A DNA stretch of 64,000 nucleotides from Ferrithrix thermotolerans DSM 19514. GTDB lineage: Bacteria; Actinomycetota; Acidimicrobiia; Acidimicrobiales; Ilumatobacteraceae. The stretch spans positions 16,035 to 80,034 of the forward strand of contig CAMASN010000004.1 of assembly GCA_945861025.1 (NCBI GenBank), read 5' to 3'. Below, in pieces: positions 26,304 to 34,705 of the stretch. Each line of letters opens with the position of its first letter. Positions within the stretch are counted from its first letter, which is position 1. The notes beneath the pieces were generated by a model that ran no database searches, had not been told where the DNA came from, and saw only the letters and a list, made by a program, of their open reading frames with translations. Position numbers and translations under genes: made by a program.

Positions 26304-29300
26304 GTGGACGTCATCGCCGAACTCGCCCCGCCCGTTGTGGCAGTAGTGGTAGTTCACGATCCGCAGGTCGATTTCGACGAGGTGTTGAGCTCGCTCGCCG
26401 ACCAGGACTATTCGAATCTGAAGACGCTGTTCTTGCTCACCGGCGCCAACGAAGAACTCACCGAGCGCATCCACAGCTACCTCCCCGATGCCTTTGTGCG
26501 CGAGGTTCCAGACAACCCGGGCTACGGCGCAGCCGCCAACGAAGTGTTGCGACTCGTCGAGGGTGATAACGGATTGTTTCTCCTGATGCACGACGACCTC
26601 GCGCTTGACCCGAGCGCAGTTCAGTTGCTCGTCGAAGAGTTGTATCGATCAAACGCGGGCATCGTGGGACCGAAGTTGGTCGTGTGGGATCAGCCGCAGG
26701 TGCTTCAACACGTGGGCCTTGGCGTCGATCGTTTCGGAGAAATTGATCCGCTCGTTGAGCCGGGCGAAATCGATCAAGAACAGCACGATGCGGTGCGAGA
26801 CGTGTTTGCGCTTCCATCAGCGTGTCTGTTGGTGCGCGCCGATTTGTTCCGGGCCATCGGCGGGTTCGACGAGTCCACCGACTTCCACGGCGAAGATCTC
26901 GACCTGTGTTGGAGGGCCAACCTGAGTGGCGCTCGAGTCGTCGTTGTGCCCGCCGCCCGGGCGCGCCATCGAGAACAACTCGTGCAACGCCGACCCGATT
27001 TGGCCCATCATCTGAACGCTGCGCATCATCGAGTGCGCACGGTTGCCACGCTCACGGGCGGCCTTCGTTTGCCGCTGGTGTTGGTGCAGACGCTGTTGCT
27101 TTCACTGCTTGAGATTGTTGTTGGCTTGTTCACTGGCCGACTCGGCGAGGCCGTGGCATCGCTGCGGGCCACGGTTGGTCTTGTGCCGCGTGTTGCCTCG
27201 ATTGTGCGCCGCAGACGCGAGGTGGCGAGCTTGCGTCACGTGCCGTATCGCGAAGTTGCTGGTTTGCAGATCCGCGGCAGTGCCCGTTTGGCGTCGTACC
27301 TACGCACTCGCGAGCAACAGCACATGTCGGTCGATCACAGCGCAGTTGGGCTTGGTCGGTTTACGCGTAACACGGCCGGGCAGGTTGCTGCGTGGGTTGC
27401 AATTCTTGTGCTCGCCGCAGTAGGTAGCCGCAGCTTTGTGATGCACGGCGTCCCCGCAGTTGGCGACTTTTTACGTTTCCCAGATCGCTCCAGCGCGCTG
27501 CTTGGCCAGTACTGGTCGGGCTGGTGGGCGCATGGCCTCGGCCAAACTACGTCGGCCCCAACTGGCATCGCGATACTCGGCGCCATCGGTACCTTCACCT
27601 TTGGACACATGGGCTTGTTGCACACCGTTGCAGTGTTGGCGTGGTTGCCCATTGGTTACTTCGGTGCATGGCGCGTGATGTCGATCTTCCCGTCGTCACG
27701 GGCGCGCATTGCCGGTCTGGTTGTGTTTGCTGCCGTGCCTTTGCCATACAGCGCGTTGGGCGCTGGCCGCTGGGGCGTTGTGGTGGCCTATGGCGCGGCG
27801 CCATGGGTGGTGCACCTGCTGCGCAAGATCGCACTCATTGAGCCCGCGCTGTTGGCGCGATCCGACGCCGACGTTGTCGATGCATTCGACACGTTTAATC
27901 GACGCGAAGAGCTCTACCGCGTGGCGCGGTTGGCGCTGTTGGTCGGCTTCGTCGCAGCATTCGAACCATCGTTCTTAGTTGTTGTAGTGATCAGTGGGTT
28001 GCTACTCGCATTGGCTACGGTAGTGGCGCGTGGTTCTGCTCGGGCCGCGATCACTCTGTTCGCAGGAGCAGCGATTGCAGCCGGAGTCGCTCTGCTCATC
28101 AACCTGCCTTGGGTGAACTCGCTCATCGGTAAACACGGCTGGGATGCCTTCGTCGGCGCGCCATCACTGCCGTCGCCCAACGATGGAGTAGCGACCGTAC
28201 TCCGCTTCGGTGTTGGGCCAAGCAGCCTCGGTGTGTTGGCGACGGCGCTGTGGCTGCCGGCGTTGGCGGCGCCGTTGCTGGCTCGCGGTTGGCGCCTCAC
28301 ATGGGCCGCTCGCGGTGGCGTGCTGAGCGTTGGGTTCTTTGTTCTCGCCGTAGCGTCGTTACATAACTCGTTGCCGTTCCGCCTTCCTGAAATCGGAATG
28401 CTGCTCGCGCCGGCAGCTGTGGGCCTGGCGTTGTCTGCGGCATGCGCAGTTGCAGCGTTTGAGCAAGACGTACAAGGTGCCAGTTTCGGATGGCGTCAAC
28501 CGCTTGGTGTTATCACCGGCGCATCGATGCTGATTGGTCTTGTACCTGCGCTTGCTGCAACAGCCGACGGGCATTGGTCCACGCCGTCGACAGTGCTGCT
28601 GCAGCCATCTCAGCAGTTTGCTTACGACCCGGTCGAGGGCGACTATCGCACCTTGTTCGTGGGTGACACCCGGGTGATGCCATTGGCCGGATGGCGTCTT
28701 GGCGATTCGGGCCAAAGTGGTGTGGCGTTCACGGTTGTCGACGACGGGCCGCTGTTCATTAACGAGCGCTGGGCTGGCTTACCTACGGCAGGCGAGCGCA
28801 ACATTGCATCGGTGCTGCAACTCATCGCCGACGATTCCACGGCACGAGTTGGTCGACTTCTAGCGCCGTACTCGATTCGTTACATCGTGGTGCCCGTCGT
28901 GAACGGGCTCGACTCGCCGGCCAGCAGTCCGCTGCCGTTGCCAGCGGGCCTCATCGAGAGCCTTACGGCGCAGCTCGATCTACGCCGGATGTATACGCCG
29001 CCCAACTACATCGCCTTCGAAAACGTTGCATGGATCCCCACTCAAAGCGTGCTGAGCCCATCGGTTGCCGAGGCCAGCAAGAAAGCCGGTCCCGAGGTTC
29101 TTGCCAAGACCGACACGTCGGGTTCGCAACCGGTGTTGGTTGGCATGAGTGGCCGCGGTCCTGGAAGCGGACCCGTGACCCCAGGTGTGTTGCATGTGGC
29201 CCGACCTTTCGACGCCAACTGGCAGCTGCGGGTAGATGGCCAAGGCATCGCCGGACGCATTGCCTTTAGCGGCACTACAGCATTCGAAGTTGGTAACGCC

Positions 29301-29543
29301 GGTAACGCCACACTCACCTATTCCACCTCAACTGGGCGTCACCTTGCCGTGCTGATGCAAGCAGCAGCGTGGCTGGCGCTTGCTGTGGCTGCGAGCCGAA
29401 TCCGATGGGATCTGCTTCGTCGCAAGCGACGCGTGGCGGTGGCGTCTGAGGGGCCACTGCTGAGCCTCAACGATCTTCAGCCGACAGCGCCTGCGTCCAA
29501 CGCTGAGGCCCCCGAGGCGGACCCCCAGGGAGCAACACCATGA
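26304..29543 (+). CDS. GT2 glycosyltransferase fused to a large membrane and extracellular region
   Basis: A 1079-residue protein. The cytosolic N-terminal GT2 domain (about 1-230) has PGYGAAANEVLR, the metal-binding LMHDDLALDP (DxD-like), and DESTDFHGEDLDLCWR (catalytic ED motif). From about residue 250 to 760 there are a dozen or more hydrophobic helices, then an outside beta-rich region and a final helix near 1033-1050, ending in an Ala/Pro-rich tail. By context it acts in synthesis and export of a surface glycan. The gene overlaps the DUF5719 gene by 4 bases (ATGA). Such GT2-membrane proteins upstream of DUF5719 are a recurring actinobacterial pair (from memory). Acceptor unknown. Confidence 0.8.
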   Translation: MDVIAELAPPVVAVVVVHDPQVDFDEVLSSLADQDYSNLKTLFLLTGANEELTERIHSYLPDAFVREVPDNPGYGAAANEVLRLVEGDNGLFLLMHDDLALDPSAVQLLVEELYRSNAGIVGPKLVVWDQPQVLQHVGLGVDRFGEIDPLVEPGEIDQEQHDAVRDVFALPSACLLVRADLFRAIGGFDESTDFHGEDLDLCWRANLSGARVVVVPAARARHREQLVQRRPDLAHHLNAAHHRVRTVATLTGGLRLPLVLVQTLLLSLLEIVVGLFTGRLGEAVASLRATVGLVPRVASIVRRRREVASLRHVPYREVAGLQIRGSARLASYLRTREQQHMSVDHSAVGLGRFTRNTAGQVAAWVAILVLAAVGSRSFVMHGVPAVGDFLRFPDRSSALLGQYWSGWWAHGLGQTTSAPTGIAILGAIGTFTFGHMGLLHTVAVLAWLPIGYFGAWRVMSIFPSSRARIAGLVVFAAVPLPYSALGAGRWGVVVAYGAAPWVVHLLRKIALIEPALLARSDADVVDAFDTFNRREELYRVARLALLVGFVAAFEPSFLVVVVISGLLLALATVVARGSARAAITLFAGAAIAAGVALLINLPWVNSLIGKHGWDAFVGAPSLPSPNDGVATVLRFGVGPSSLGVLATALWLPALAAPLLARGWRLTWAARGGVLSVGFFVLAVASLHNSLPFRLPEIGMLLAPAAVGLALSAACAVAAFEQDVQGASFGWRQPLGVITGASMLIGLVPALAATADGHWSTPSTVLLQPSQQFAYDPVEGDYRTLFVGDTRVMPLAGWRLGDSGQSGVAFTVVDDGPLFINERWAGLPTAGERNIASVLQLIADDSTARVGRLLAPYSIRYIVVPVVNGLDSPASSPLPLPAGLIESLTAQLDLRRMYTPPNYIAFENVAWIPTQSVLSPSVAEASKKAGPEVLAKTDTSGSQPVLVGMSGRGPGSGPVTPGVLHVARPFDANWQLRVDGQGIAGRIAFSGTTAFEVGNAGNATLTYSTSTGRHLAVLMQAAAWLALAVAASRIRWDLLRRKRRVAVASEGPLLSLNDLQPTAPASNAEAPEADPQGATP

Positions 29544-31012
29544 ACCCACGCAGGATCTTGGTCTCATCGGTTCTCACTATTGGCGTACTGAGCACGATCA
29601 TTTTTGGTCAGCTCGACGCAAGCCCGGCTCCCGCCCGATTCGGTACAGCGCCGTTCGTGAACCGACCGTACGCATCGCACCGAACCCCCATCACCACTAC
29701 GTGGTACTGCCCGGGCGTTCCTGCGGGCGACGGCACCGTCGGTGGCGAGATTGTGGTGGCGAACCCAACCTCTACGCCGAAGCAGGCGCGCGTCACATTG
29801 CTCGGCTCCGACCAGGCGGCCCCGGTCTCACAAGACATTACGGTGCCGGCCCGCGACACCTTCACGTTGTCGGTGAGCGATGCGCTCAAAGCCACATTCG
29901 TGTCGGCAATCGTCGAGCTCGACGGAGGCGATGCAATGGTTGAGCAGCGCGCCATCTACCCCGCAGGCGACGCAGTGTCTTCGTGCATCACCCAGACCTC
30001 GTCAAGCTGGTACTTCGCCGATGGTTTCACAATCGACGGAAGCACCGATCAGATCATCCTCACCAACCCATCGGCCGATTCAGTCAGCGTCAACCTTGCG
30101 TTCTTCACCGCCGCCGGCAAGCGTGAACCGTCAGCGTTTCAGGGCGATTCAGTGCCACCGCATTCGGTGAAGGTGGTTTCGGTGGCCGACAACGGGCTCA
30201 AGGACGAACGCATTATCGGAGTCCAGGTCATCGCAAGCCGAGGCCAACTTGTGGTCGCCCGGGCGCAGCACTATTTCGGCGGAAATCGACTCGGCTACTC
30301 GCTCACCCTTGGGGCGCCAGCGCCATCCGAGCAGGTGTGGTTTGTCGACGGCGAAAAAGGCGTTGGCATCTCTGAGCAATACGTGTTGTTCAACCCCACC
30401 GATATCGACACCAGCGTTGGCCTCACCGTTCTCGGCCTTGGTGTCGCCGCCGCGATCGTCTCGCCTGACCCGATTGCTGTTGCGGCCGGCGAGGTCGTGG
30501 TGCTCGAAGCATCGGCCATCCCCGACCTTCCCGACGGACGACACAGCATGGTGTTTTCTACGGTCGACGATTCGCGCCCGTCGGTGATCATTGAGCGGGT
30601 GATCACGCGTCCTGCGGGTACCAAGATCTCCACCACGGTCGTGATGGGAATGACCTCCGAATATGCGGTGGGTAGGTGGTACGTGCCCATAGGCGTTGGC
30701 TCAGCAGTAGATCAGGCGCTTGTTGTGTACAACGTTGATGGCGTCGACACCACGGTTACGGTGAAAGCCATCGGGCCCGGTGGCGAAGTCGCTGTTGCAA
30801 GTCTCACCGATCTCGCGCTGCCAGCCGCCGGCGTCATAACTATTGATCTCACCGACCCGAGTGTGTTCGGTCGGCTCTTGGTGGTCGAGTCCAGCCAACG
30901 TCTGCTCGTCGAGCGACTGTTGCCGCGTGGTCACGACTTCAACGGCCGCTCGGGCTCGTGGGCGCTACCCGAATGTGGACTATGCAATTTCTCATCGCCT
31001 CCGTCCTTGTAG
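29540..31012 (+). CDS. DUF5719 family secreted protein
   Basis: A 490-residue exported or membrane-anchored protein with an N-terminal hydrophobic segment (about 8-24). Four similar beta-sandwich-like stretches follow, each with a W-Y/F start and a L-x-N-P segment (STTWYCPGV, SSWYFADGF, QVWFVDGEKG, GRWYVPIGV). This internal periodicity is typical of DUF5719. Cysteines occur at WYCPG, SSCIT and the C-terminal PECGLC, all on the predicted outer side. Function unknown; context is surface-glycan display. ATG 29540 overlaps the previous stop. The 3' end contains the start of the next gene. Confidence 0.8.
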   Translation: MNPRRILVSSVLTIGVLSTIIFGQLDASPAPARFGTAPFVNRPYASHRTPITTTWYCPGVPAGDGTVGGEIVVANPTSTPKQARVTLLGSDQAAPVSQDITVPARDTFTLSVSDALKATFVSAIVELDGGDAMVEQRAIYPAGDAVSSCITQTSSSWYFADGFTIDGSTDQIILTNPSADSVSVNLAFFTAAGKREPSAFQGDSVPPHSVKVVSVADNGLKDERIIGVQVIASRGQLVVARAQHYFGGNRLGYSLTLGAPAPSEQVWFVDGEKGVGISEQYVLFNPTDIDTSVGLTVLGLGVAAAIVSPDPIAVAAGEVVVLEASAIPDLPDGRHSMVFSTVDDSRPSVIIERVITRPAGTKISTTVVMGMTSEYAVGRWYVPIGVGSAVDQALVVYNVDGVDTTVTVKAIGPGGEVAVASLTDLALPAAGVITIDLTDPSVFGRLLVVESSQRLLVERLLPRGHDFNGRSGSWALPECGLCNFSSPPSL

Positions 31013-31434
31013 CAGTCGTTGTGGTTGCGTCGCTGATTCTGCAACGCCGCCGCACTGACGACCCACCCACCCAGAACAGGTGGCAGGCGCCGGCGCAGCT
31101 CAATCGTGCAGACTTCGCTGACGCGCCGTGCGATTGGGTCGTTGTCACGTTCACTTCAGAGTCGTGCCACACCTGCGCCGACGTGAAACGTAAAGCAGCG
31201 GTGCTCGCAAGCAAGGAAGTCAGCGTTGTCGACGTTGAGTACACGGTTCAGCGCGCATTGCACGAGCGCTACAACATTGATGCGGTTCCCACATTGGTGA
31301 TTGCCGACCGTGAGGGTGTGGTGCGGGCGAGTTTCTTGGGCCCGGTGTCAGCTACAGACTTGTGGGCAGCGTGCGCCGAAGCGCGCAACCCGGGCACATC
31401 ACCCGAGCCCAATCTTGGTCACGACCACGATTGA
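30973..31434 (+). CDS. Membrane-anchored thioredoxin-like protein
   Basis: A 153-residue protein with one N-terminal transmembrane helix (residues 4-23) followed by an extracytoplasmic thioredoxin fold: VVTFTSESCHTCADVK (CHTC, Cys65 and Cys68) and the cis-Pro region NIDAVPTLVIADREG. It probably reduces or shuffles disulfides outside the membrane. The start lies 40 bases inside the DUF5719 gene; ATG 30973 and ATG 30982 are both possible, and the overlap implies coupled expression. DUF5719 has outside cysteines and is a candidate substrate (inference). The tail is rich in His/Asp (GHDHD). Confidence 0.8.
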   Translation: MWTMQFLIASVLVAVVVVASLILQRRRTDDPPTQNRWQAPAQLNRADFADAPCDWVVVTFTSESCHTCADVKRKAAVLASKEVSVVDVEYTVQRALHERYNIDAVPTLVIADREGVVRASFLGPVSATDLWAACAEARNPGTSPEPNLGHDHD

Positions 31435-31442
31435 TGATGCTG

Positions 31443-31461
31443 CCAAGTCCTTGCGGCTTGG
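31443..31461. terminator. Hairpin between convergent genes
   Basis: CCAAGTC (31443-31449) pairs with GGCTTGG (31455-31461), one G-T wobble, around a 5-base loop. It lies between the thioredoxin-like stop and the ftsH stop. No T-run follows on either strand. Confidence 0.4.
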
Positions 31462-31475
31462 GAGTGATCGGGTGA

Positions 31476-33452
31476 TCAGTCTTGGCTGTCGGCCTGGGCT
31501 GTGGTGGCACCTTCGAGATCGGAGTCGCGCACCATCTCGCCGAGACCTTGTTGCACCAAGCTGGCAACCTCGGGTCCATCGATGGTCTCGCGATCGAGCA
31601 GTGCCTGCGCCACGAGGTCGAGGCCCACGCGATGCTTCATCAACAACTCTCGTGCACGCTCTTGCTGGAAGTGCAACATGGTCGAGATCTCTTCGTCGAG
31701 GATTCGAGCGGTCTGGTCGCTGTACTCGCGACCGCTGCTCATCAGGTCTTCGCCGAGGAACACGTGCTGCTGACTGCCCCACGCCATTGGGCCAATTCGA
31801 TCGCTCATGCCCCACTCGCGCACCATGTGGCGCGCGATGTTGGTGGCTTGCTCAAGATCGTTGGCGGCACCGCTGTTGAGATGACCGAACACGATCATCT
31901 CGGCAACGCGGCCGCCCATGGCCTTGCAGATGGTGTCTTCGAAGTACTCGCGTGAGTAGGTGTGGCGCTCTTGCGGCAGGCTCCACGTGACACCGAGGGC
32001 CATACCTCGGGGCAAGATGGTGACCTTGTGCAGTGGGTCGCCGTGCGGCAGCACCGTGGCCAAAATTGCGTGACCACCTTCGTGGTATGCAGTGGCCCGC
32101 TTCTCTTCGGGCGACAACACCATGCTCTCGCGCAGTGCGCCAAGCACCACGCGGTCGCGGGCGTTTTCGAAGTCGATGCGCTCGATGAGCTTTGACCCAC
32201 GGCGCACGGCAACCAAGGCTGCTTCGTTGACGAGGTTGGCCAAGTCGGCACCGCTCATACCCGGAGTTGCGCGCGCCATAACGTCGAGGTCGACGTCGGT
32301 GCCCATCTGCTTATCGCGGCTGTGTACCTTCAAGATCGCCACGCGCTCTTCGGCTTCGGGTAGTGGCACCACGATCTGGCGATCGAAGCGGCCTGGGCGC
32401 AGTAAGGCGGGGTCGAGAATATCGGGGCGGTTGGTGGCCGCAAGAATGACGATGCCTTCGCTCGTCTCGAAGCCGTCCATCTCGGAGAGCATCTGGTTCA
32501 GCGTCTGCTCGCGCTCGTCGTGACCGCCGCCCAGACCTGCGCCGCGCTTGCGGCCGATCGAGTCGAGTTCGTCGATGAAGATGATTGCTCGGCCCATCTT
32601 GCGAGCCTGCTGGAACAGGTCTCGAACGCGGCTTGCGCCGACGCCCACGAACATCTCCATGAAGTCGCTGCCGGTGACCGAGAGGAATCCCACGCCAGCC
32701 TCGCCAGCAACTGCGCGGGCGAACAAGGTCTTGCCGGTGCCGGGAGGGCCAACGAGCAACATCCCCTTTGGCACGCGCGCGCCAATTTCACGGAAGCGCT
32801 CGGGCATCCGCAAGAAGTCGACGACCTCGCGGATCTCTTGCTTGACGCCTTCGTAACCAGCGATGTCAGCAAACGTGGTGGATGGCTTGTCTGCCGAATA
32901 GGTTTTGGCGCGGCTGCGGCCGACCGACATCACGTTGCCCATTTGGCCGGCAGCCCGACGCTGCATCCAAACCAAAAAGCCGATGATCAGAGCGAACGGC
33001 AACAGCAACGTGATGAGCCCTGCCCACCAGTTGTTCGTAGGTTGCTTGTAGTCGTAGGTGATGCCGCTCTTGTCGAACCGTTCGAGGACGCCATCGGTGA
33101 TCTGCGTGTCGGCTGTGGTGGTGAACTTCACGGGCACTGCGGCGCCGATGGGGTTGAACTCACCGCTGATGCCGCGACTGCCGTTGTCGATGGTGATCTG
33201 CTTCACTGTGCCGTTATCGACCTGGGTCAAGAACTCGCTCCACTTGAGCTTCTCTGACGAGGTGGTTGGGCGAACTTGGAAAAACACGAGTCCGCTCACG
33301 ACCACAACAATGAGCAGAGCGATGCTCCACTTTGGGAGGCCTGGGGGTGGCGTCTTGCGGCCTTGACCTGGCTGATTCGGGCCGTTGGACCCGCGTCCAC
33401 CCGATCCGCGTCCGGATGGCGGTGGGGGTGGGGGTGGAGGCAAATTGCTCAT
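31476..33452 (-). CDS. ftsH: ATP-dependent zinc metalloprotease FtsH
   Basis: Membrane AAA protease that degrades unfolded or short-lived membrane and cytosolic proteins. The 658-residue protein has a proline-rich N-terminus (eight prolines at 5-12), transmembrane helices at about 43-59 and 144-163 with a short outside domain between, Walker A GPPGTGKT (235-242), Walker [10 protein letters not shown], the second region of homology ([19 protein letters not shown]) and the zinc site HEGGH (457-461; most homologues have HEAGH). The ATG follows a TAGCAT hexamer by 6 bases. The gene is alone, convergent with the thioredoxin-like gene. Confidence 0.96.
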   Translation of the reverse strand: MSNLPPPPPPPPSGRGSGGRGSNGPNQPGQGRKTPPPGLPKWSIALLIVVVVSGLVFFQVRPTTSSEKLKWSEFLTQVDNGTVKQITIDNGSRGISGEFNPIGAAVPVKFTTTADTQITDGVLERFDKSGITYDYKQPTNNWWAGLITLLLPFALIIGFLVWMQRRAAGQMGNVMSVGRSRAKTYSADKPSTTFADIAGYEGVKQEIREVVDFLRMPERFREIGARVPKGMLLVGPPGTGKTLFARAVAGEAGVGFLSVTGSDFMEMFVGVGASRVRDLFQQARKMGRAIIFIDELDSIGRKRGAGLGGGHDEREQTLNQMLSEMDGFETSEGIVILAATNRPDILDPALLRPGRFDRQIVVPLPEAEERVAILKVHSRDKQMGTDVDLDVMARATPGMSGADLANLVNEAALVAVRRGSKLIERIDFENARDRVVLGALRESMVLSPEEKRATAYHEGGHAILATVLPHGDPLHKVTILPRGMALGVTWSLPQERHTYSREYFEDTICKAMGGRVAEMIVFGHLNSGAANDLEQATNIARHMVREWGMSDRIGPMAWGSQQHVFLGEDLMSSGREYSDQTARILDEEISTMLHFQQERARELLMKHRVGLDLVAQALLDRETIDGPEVASLVQQGLGEMVRDSDLEGATTAQADSQD

Positions 33453-33458
33453 GGCGTC

Positions 33459-33464
33459 ATGCTA
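33459..33464 (-). promoter_or_regulatory. -10-like element of ftsH (TAGCAT)
   Basis: TAGCAT on the minus strand ends 6 bases before ATG 33452, the leaderless arrangement. Confidence 0.5.
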
Positions 33465-33493
33465 GGTGCAATCGGGCGGGCTGAACCCGTCGG

Positions 33494-33539
33494 GGCATCA
33501 ATCTCGCAAGCGGTGTGGCATCAATCTCACAAAGGGTGT
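33494..33539. repeat. Two tandem 23-base repeats upstream of ftsH
   Basis: GGCATCAATCTCGCAAGCGG plus TGT (33494-33516) is followed directly by a second copy (33517-33539) that differs at 3 of 23 bases. They lie between the divergent ftsH and DUF3499 genes. Confidence 0.7.
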
Positions 33540-33612
33540 GGCTGGCTTCGGTGTTGGTCTCGGGTCGGGCAGGTGAGTCGTGCAGATCCACCACTCGCGG
33601 GCGGTCATCGGA

Positions 33613-33618
33613 TATTTT
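33613..33618 (+). promoter_or_regulatory. -10-like element (TATTTT) of the DUF3499 gene
   Basis: TATTTT ends 6 bases before GTG 33625 and fixes that start. Confidence 0.5.
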
Positions 33619-33624
33619 CGAACT

Positions 33625-33849
33625 GTGCAGCGTCAGTGTTCTCGGTCAGGTTGTGCTGAATCAGCAGTTGTGACCCTCACGTACCAATATGCCCGCTCGG
33701 CCGTATGGCTCGACGACCTGTCGGCCGAACGAGATCCGCACGCCTACGACCTGTGTCAGCGTCACGGTGCTCGGTTGTCGGTTCCGCATGGTTGGCGGAT
33801 GGAAGACCGCCGCTCGCGCAGCGATCTCGCCCTCGCAGCCGCGGGCTGA
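33625..33849 (+). CDS. DUF3499 family protein
   Basis: A small (74-residue) actinobacterial conserved protein. The family pattern is clear: CSRSGCAESAVVTLTYQYAR, a central DPHAYDLCQRHGARL, and PHGWRMEDRR. Cys-x4-Cys and Cys-x2-His suggest a zinc-binding fold. Function unknown; in many actinobacteria it lies next to phosphomannomutase (Rv3258c beside manB in M. tuberculosis, from memory), and here manB is 3.6 kb downstream. GTG 33625 was chosen because the conserved sequence begins there, behind a -10-like hexamer. Confidence 0.85.
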   Translation: MQRQCSRSGCAESAVVTLTYQYARSAVWLDDLSAERDPHAYDLCQRHGARLSVPHGWRMEDRRSRSDLALAAAG

Positions 33850-33882
33850 GCCACCCTCCTCGCGCCTCGCTGGCGTCTGATG

Positions 33883-33888
33883 TACCGT
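33883..33888 (+). promoter_or_regulatory. -10-like element (TACCGT) of the CPBP protease gene
   Basis: TACCGT ends 7 bases before GTG 33896. It overlaps the in-frame GTG at 33887, so 33896 is the better start. Confidence 0.5.
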
Positions 33889-33895
33889 GACCCCT

Positions 33896-34651
33896 GTGTC
33901 CCAACGACGACCCACCAGCGCCTCCGGCGACCTCACCGCCGCTGAGCATTCGTCGTCGCCTGCGGGCCTCACGCTTGGCGTTGCAGTGCTCGCATGGATG
34001 GCCGGCTGGGTTGCCGGAAACCTTGTAGCGAGTGCTGTGCTCGGCATCTCCGGTCAGGCCGACATAGCTGCTGCCGATCGGCCGGTTTGGCTCAACGCCT
34101 CGATGGCGGCGGCGCTGTGGATTCCTCAGCTTGCGGTGTTGATTTTGATGAGTCGAGCCTTTGCGTCCGGACACGTTGGGCGCGACTACTCGATTCGATT
34201 CACGCGCCGCGATTTGTGGGGTGTACCGATTGGTGTGCTGAGCCAGGTGGCTCTGTTGCCGGTCATCTATTGGCCGCTGCAAAAAGCATGGCCCGACACG
34301 TTTGCCACGAAGCAACTTGAGCAGAACGCTCGTGACCTGTACGACCGCGCTCACGGCATGTGGGTCGTCGTACTGATCCTGATGGTGGTGGTTGGCGCGC
34401 CGATTGTCGAAGAACTTGTGTACCGCGGTTTACTGCAGGGTGCCACGCGTCGGCGATTCGGTGCGTTGTGGTCGGTGCTTGTTGTCGCTGCGTTCTTCGC
34501 GCTGATCCACTTTCGGCCCGTCGAGTACCCGGGACTCTTTGCCTTCGGGCTTGTGCTCGGCTGTTGTGCTGCGTTGACCAATCGACTTGGCATGGGAATT
34601 GTTTCGCATATGGCTTTTAACGCCACCGCCCTAGTGCTCATTGCACGATGA
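33896..34651 (+). CDS. CPBP family intramembrane metalloprotease
   Basis: A 251-residue membrane protein with about six helices. The three CPBP motifs are present in the C-terminal half: EELVYRGLLQG (EExxxR), FFALIHF (FxxxH) and HMAFNATALV (HxxxN), the glutamates and histidines expected to bind the metal. Homologues cleave prenylated proteins or bacteriocin leaders; the substrate here is unknown. The GTG at 33887 is the alternative start. The stop is followed by a 54-base gap to the large membrane protein gene. Confidence 0.85.
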   Translation: MSQRRPTSASGDLTAAEHSSSPAGLTLGVAVLAWMAGWVAGNLVASAVLGISGQADIAAADRPVWLNASMAAALWIPQLAVLILMSRAFASGHVGRDYSIRFTRRDLWGVPIGVLSQVALLPVIYWPLQKAWPDTFATKQLEQNARDLYDRAHGMWVVVLILMVVVGAPIVEELVYRGLLQGATRRRFGALWSVLVVAAFFALIHFRPVEYPGLFAFGLVLGCCAALTNRLGMGIVSHMAFNATALVLIAR

Positions 34652-34705
34652 ATGATCGAGGTCTGACATGAGTTCACAGTTGCGAGATGCGAGAATGCAG
34701 CCCGC

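Noticed and set aside
28100..29500. Separate gene for the C-terminal half of the 26304 protein
   Set aside because: The frame is continuous through all helices and no internal start with promoter-like hexamer or ribosome-binding site was found.
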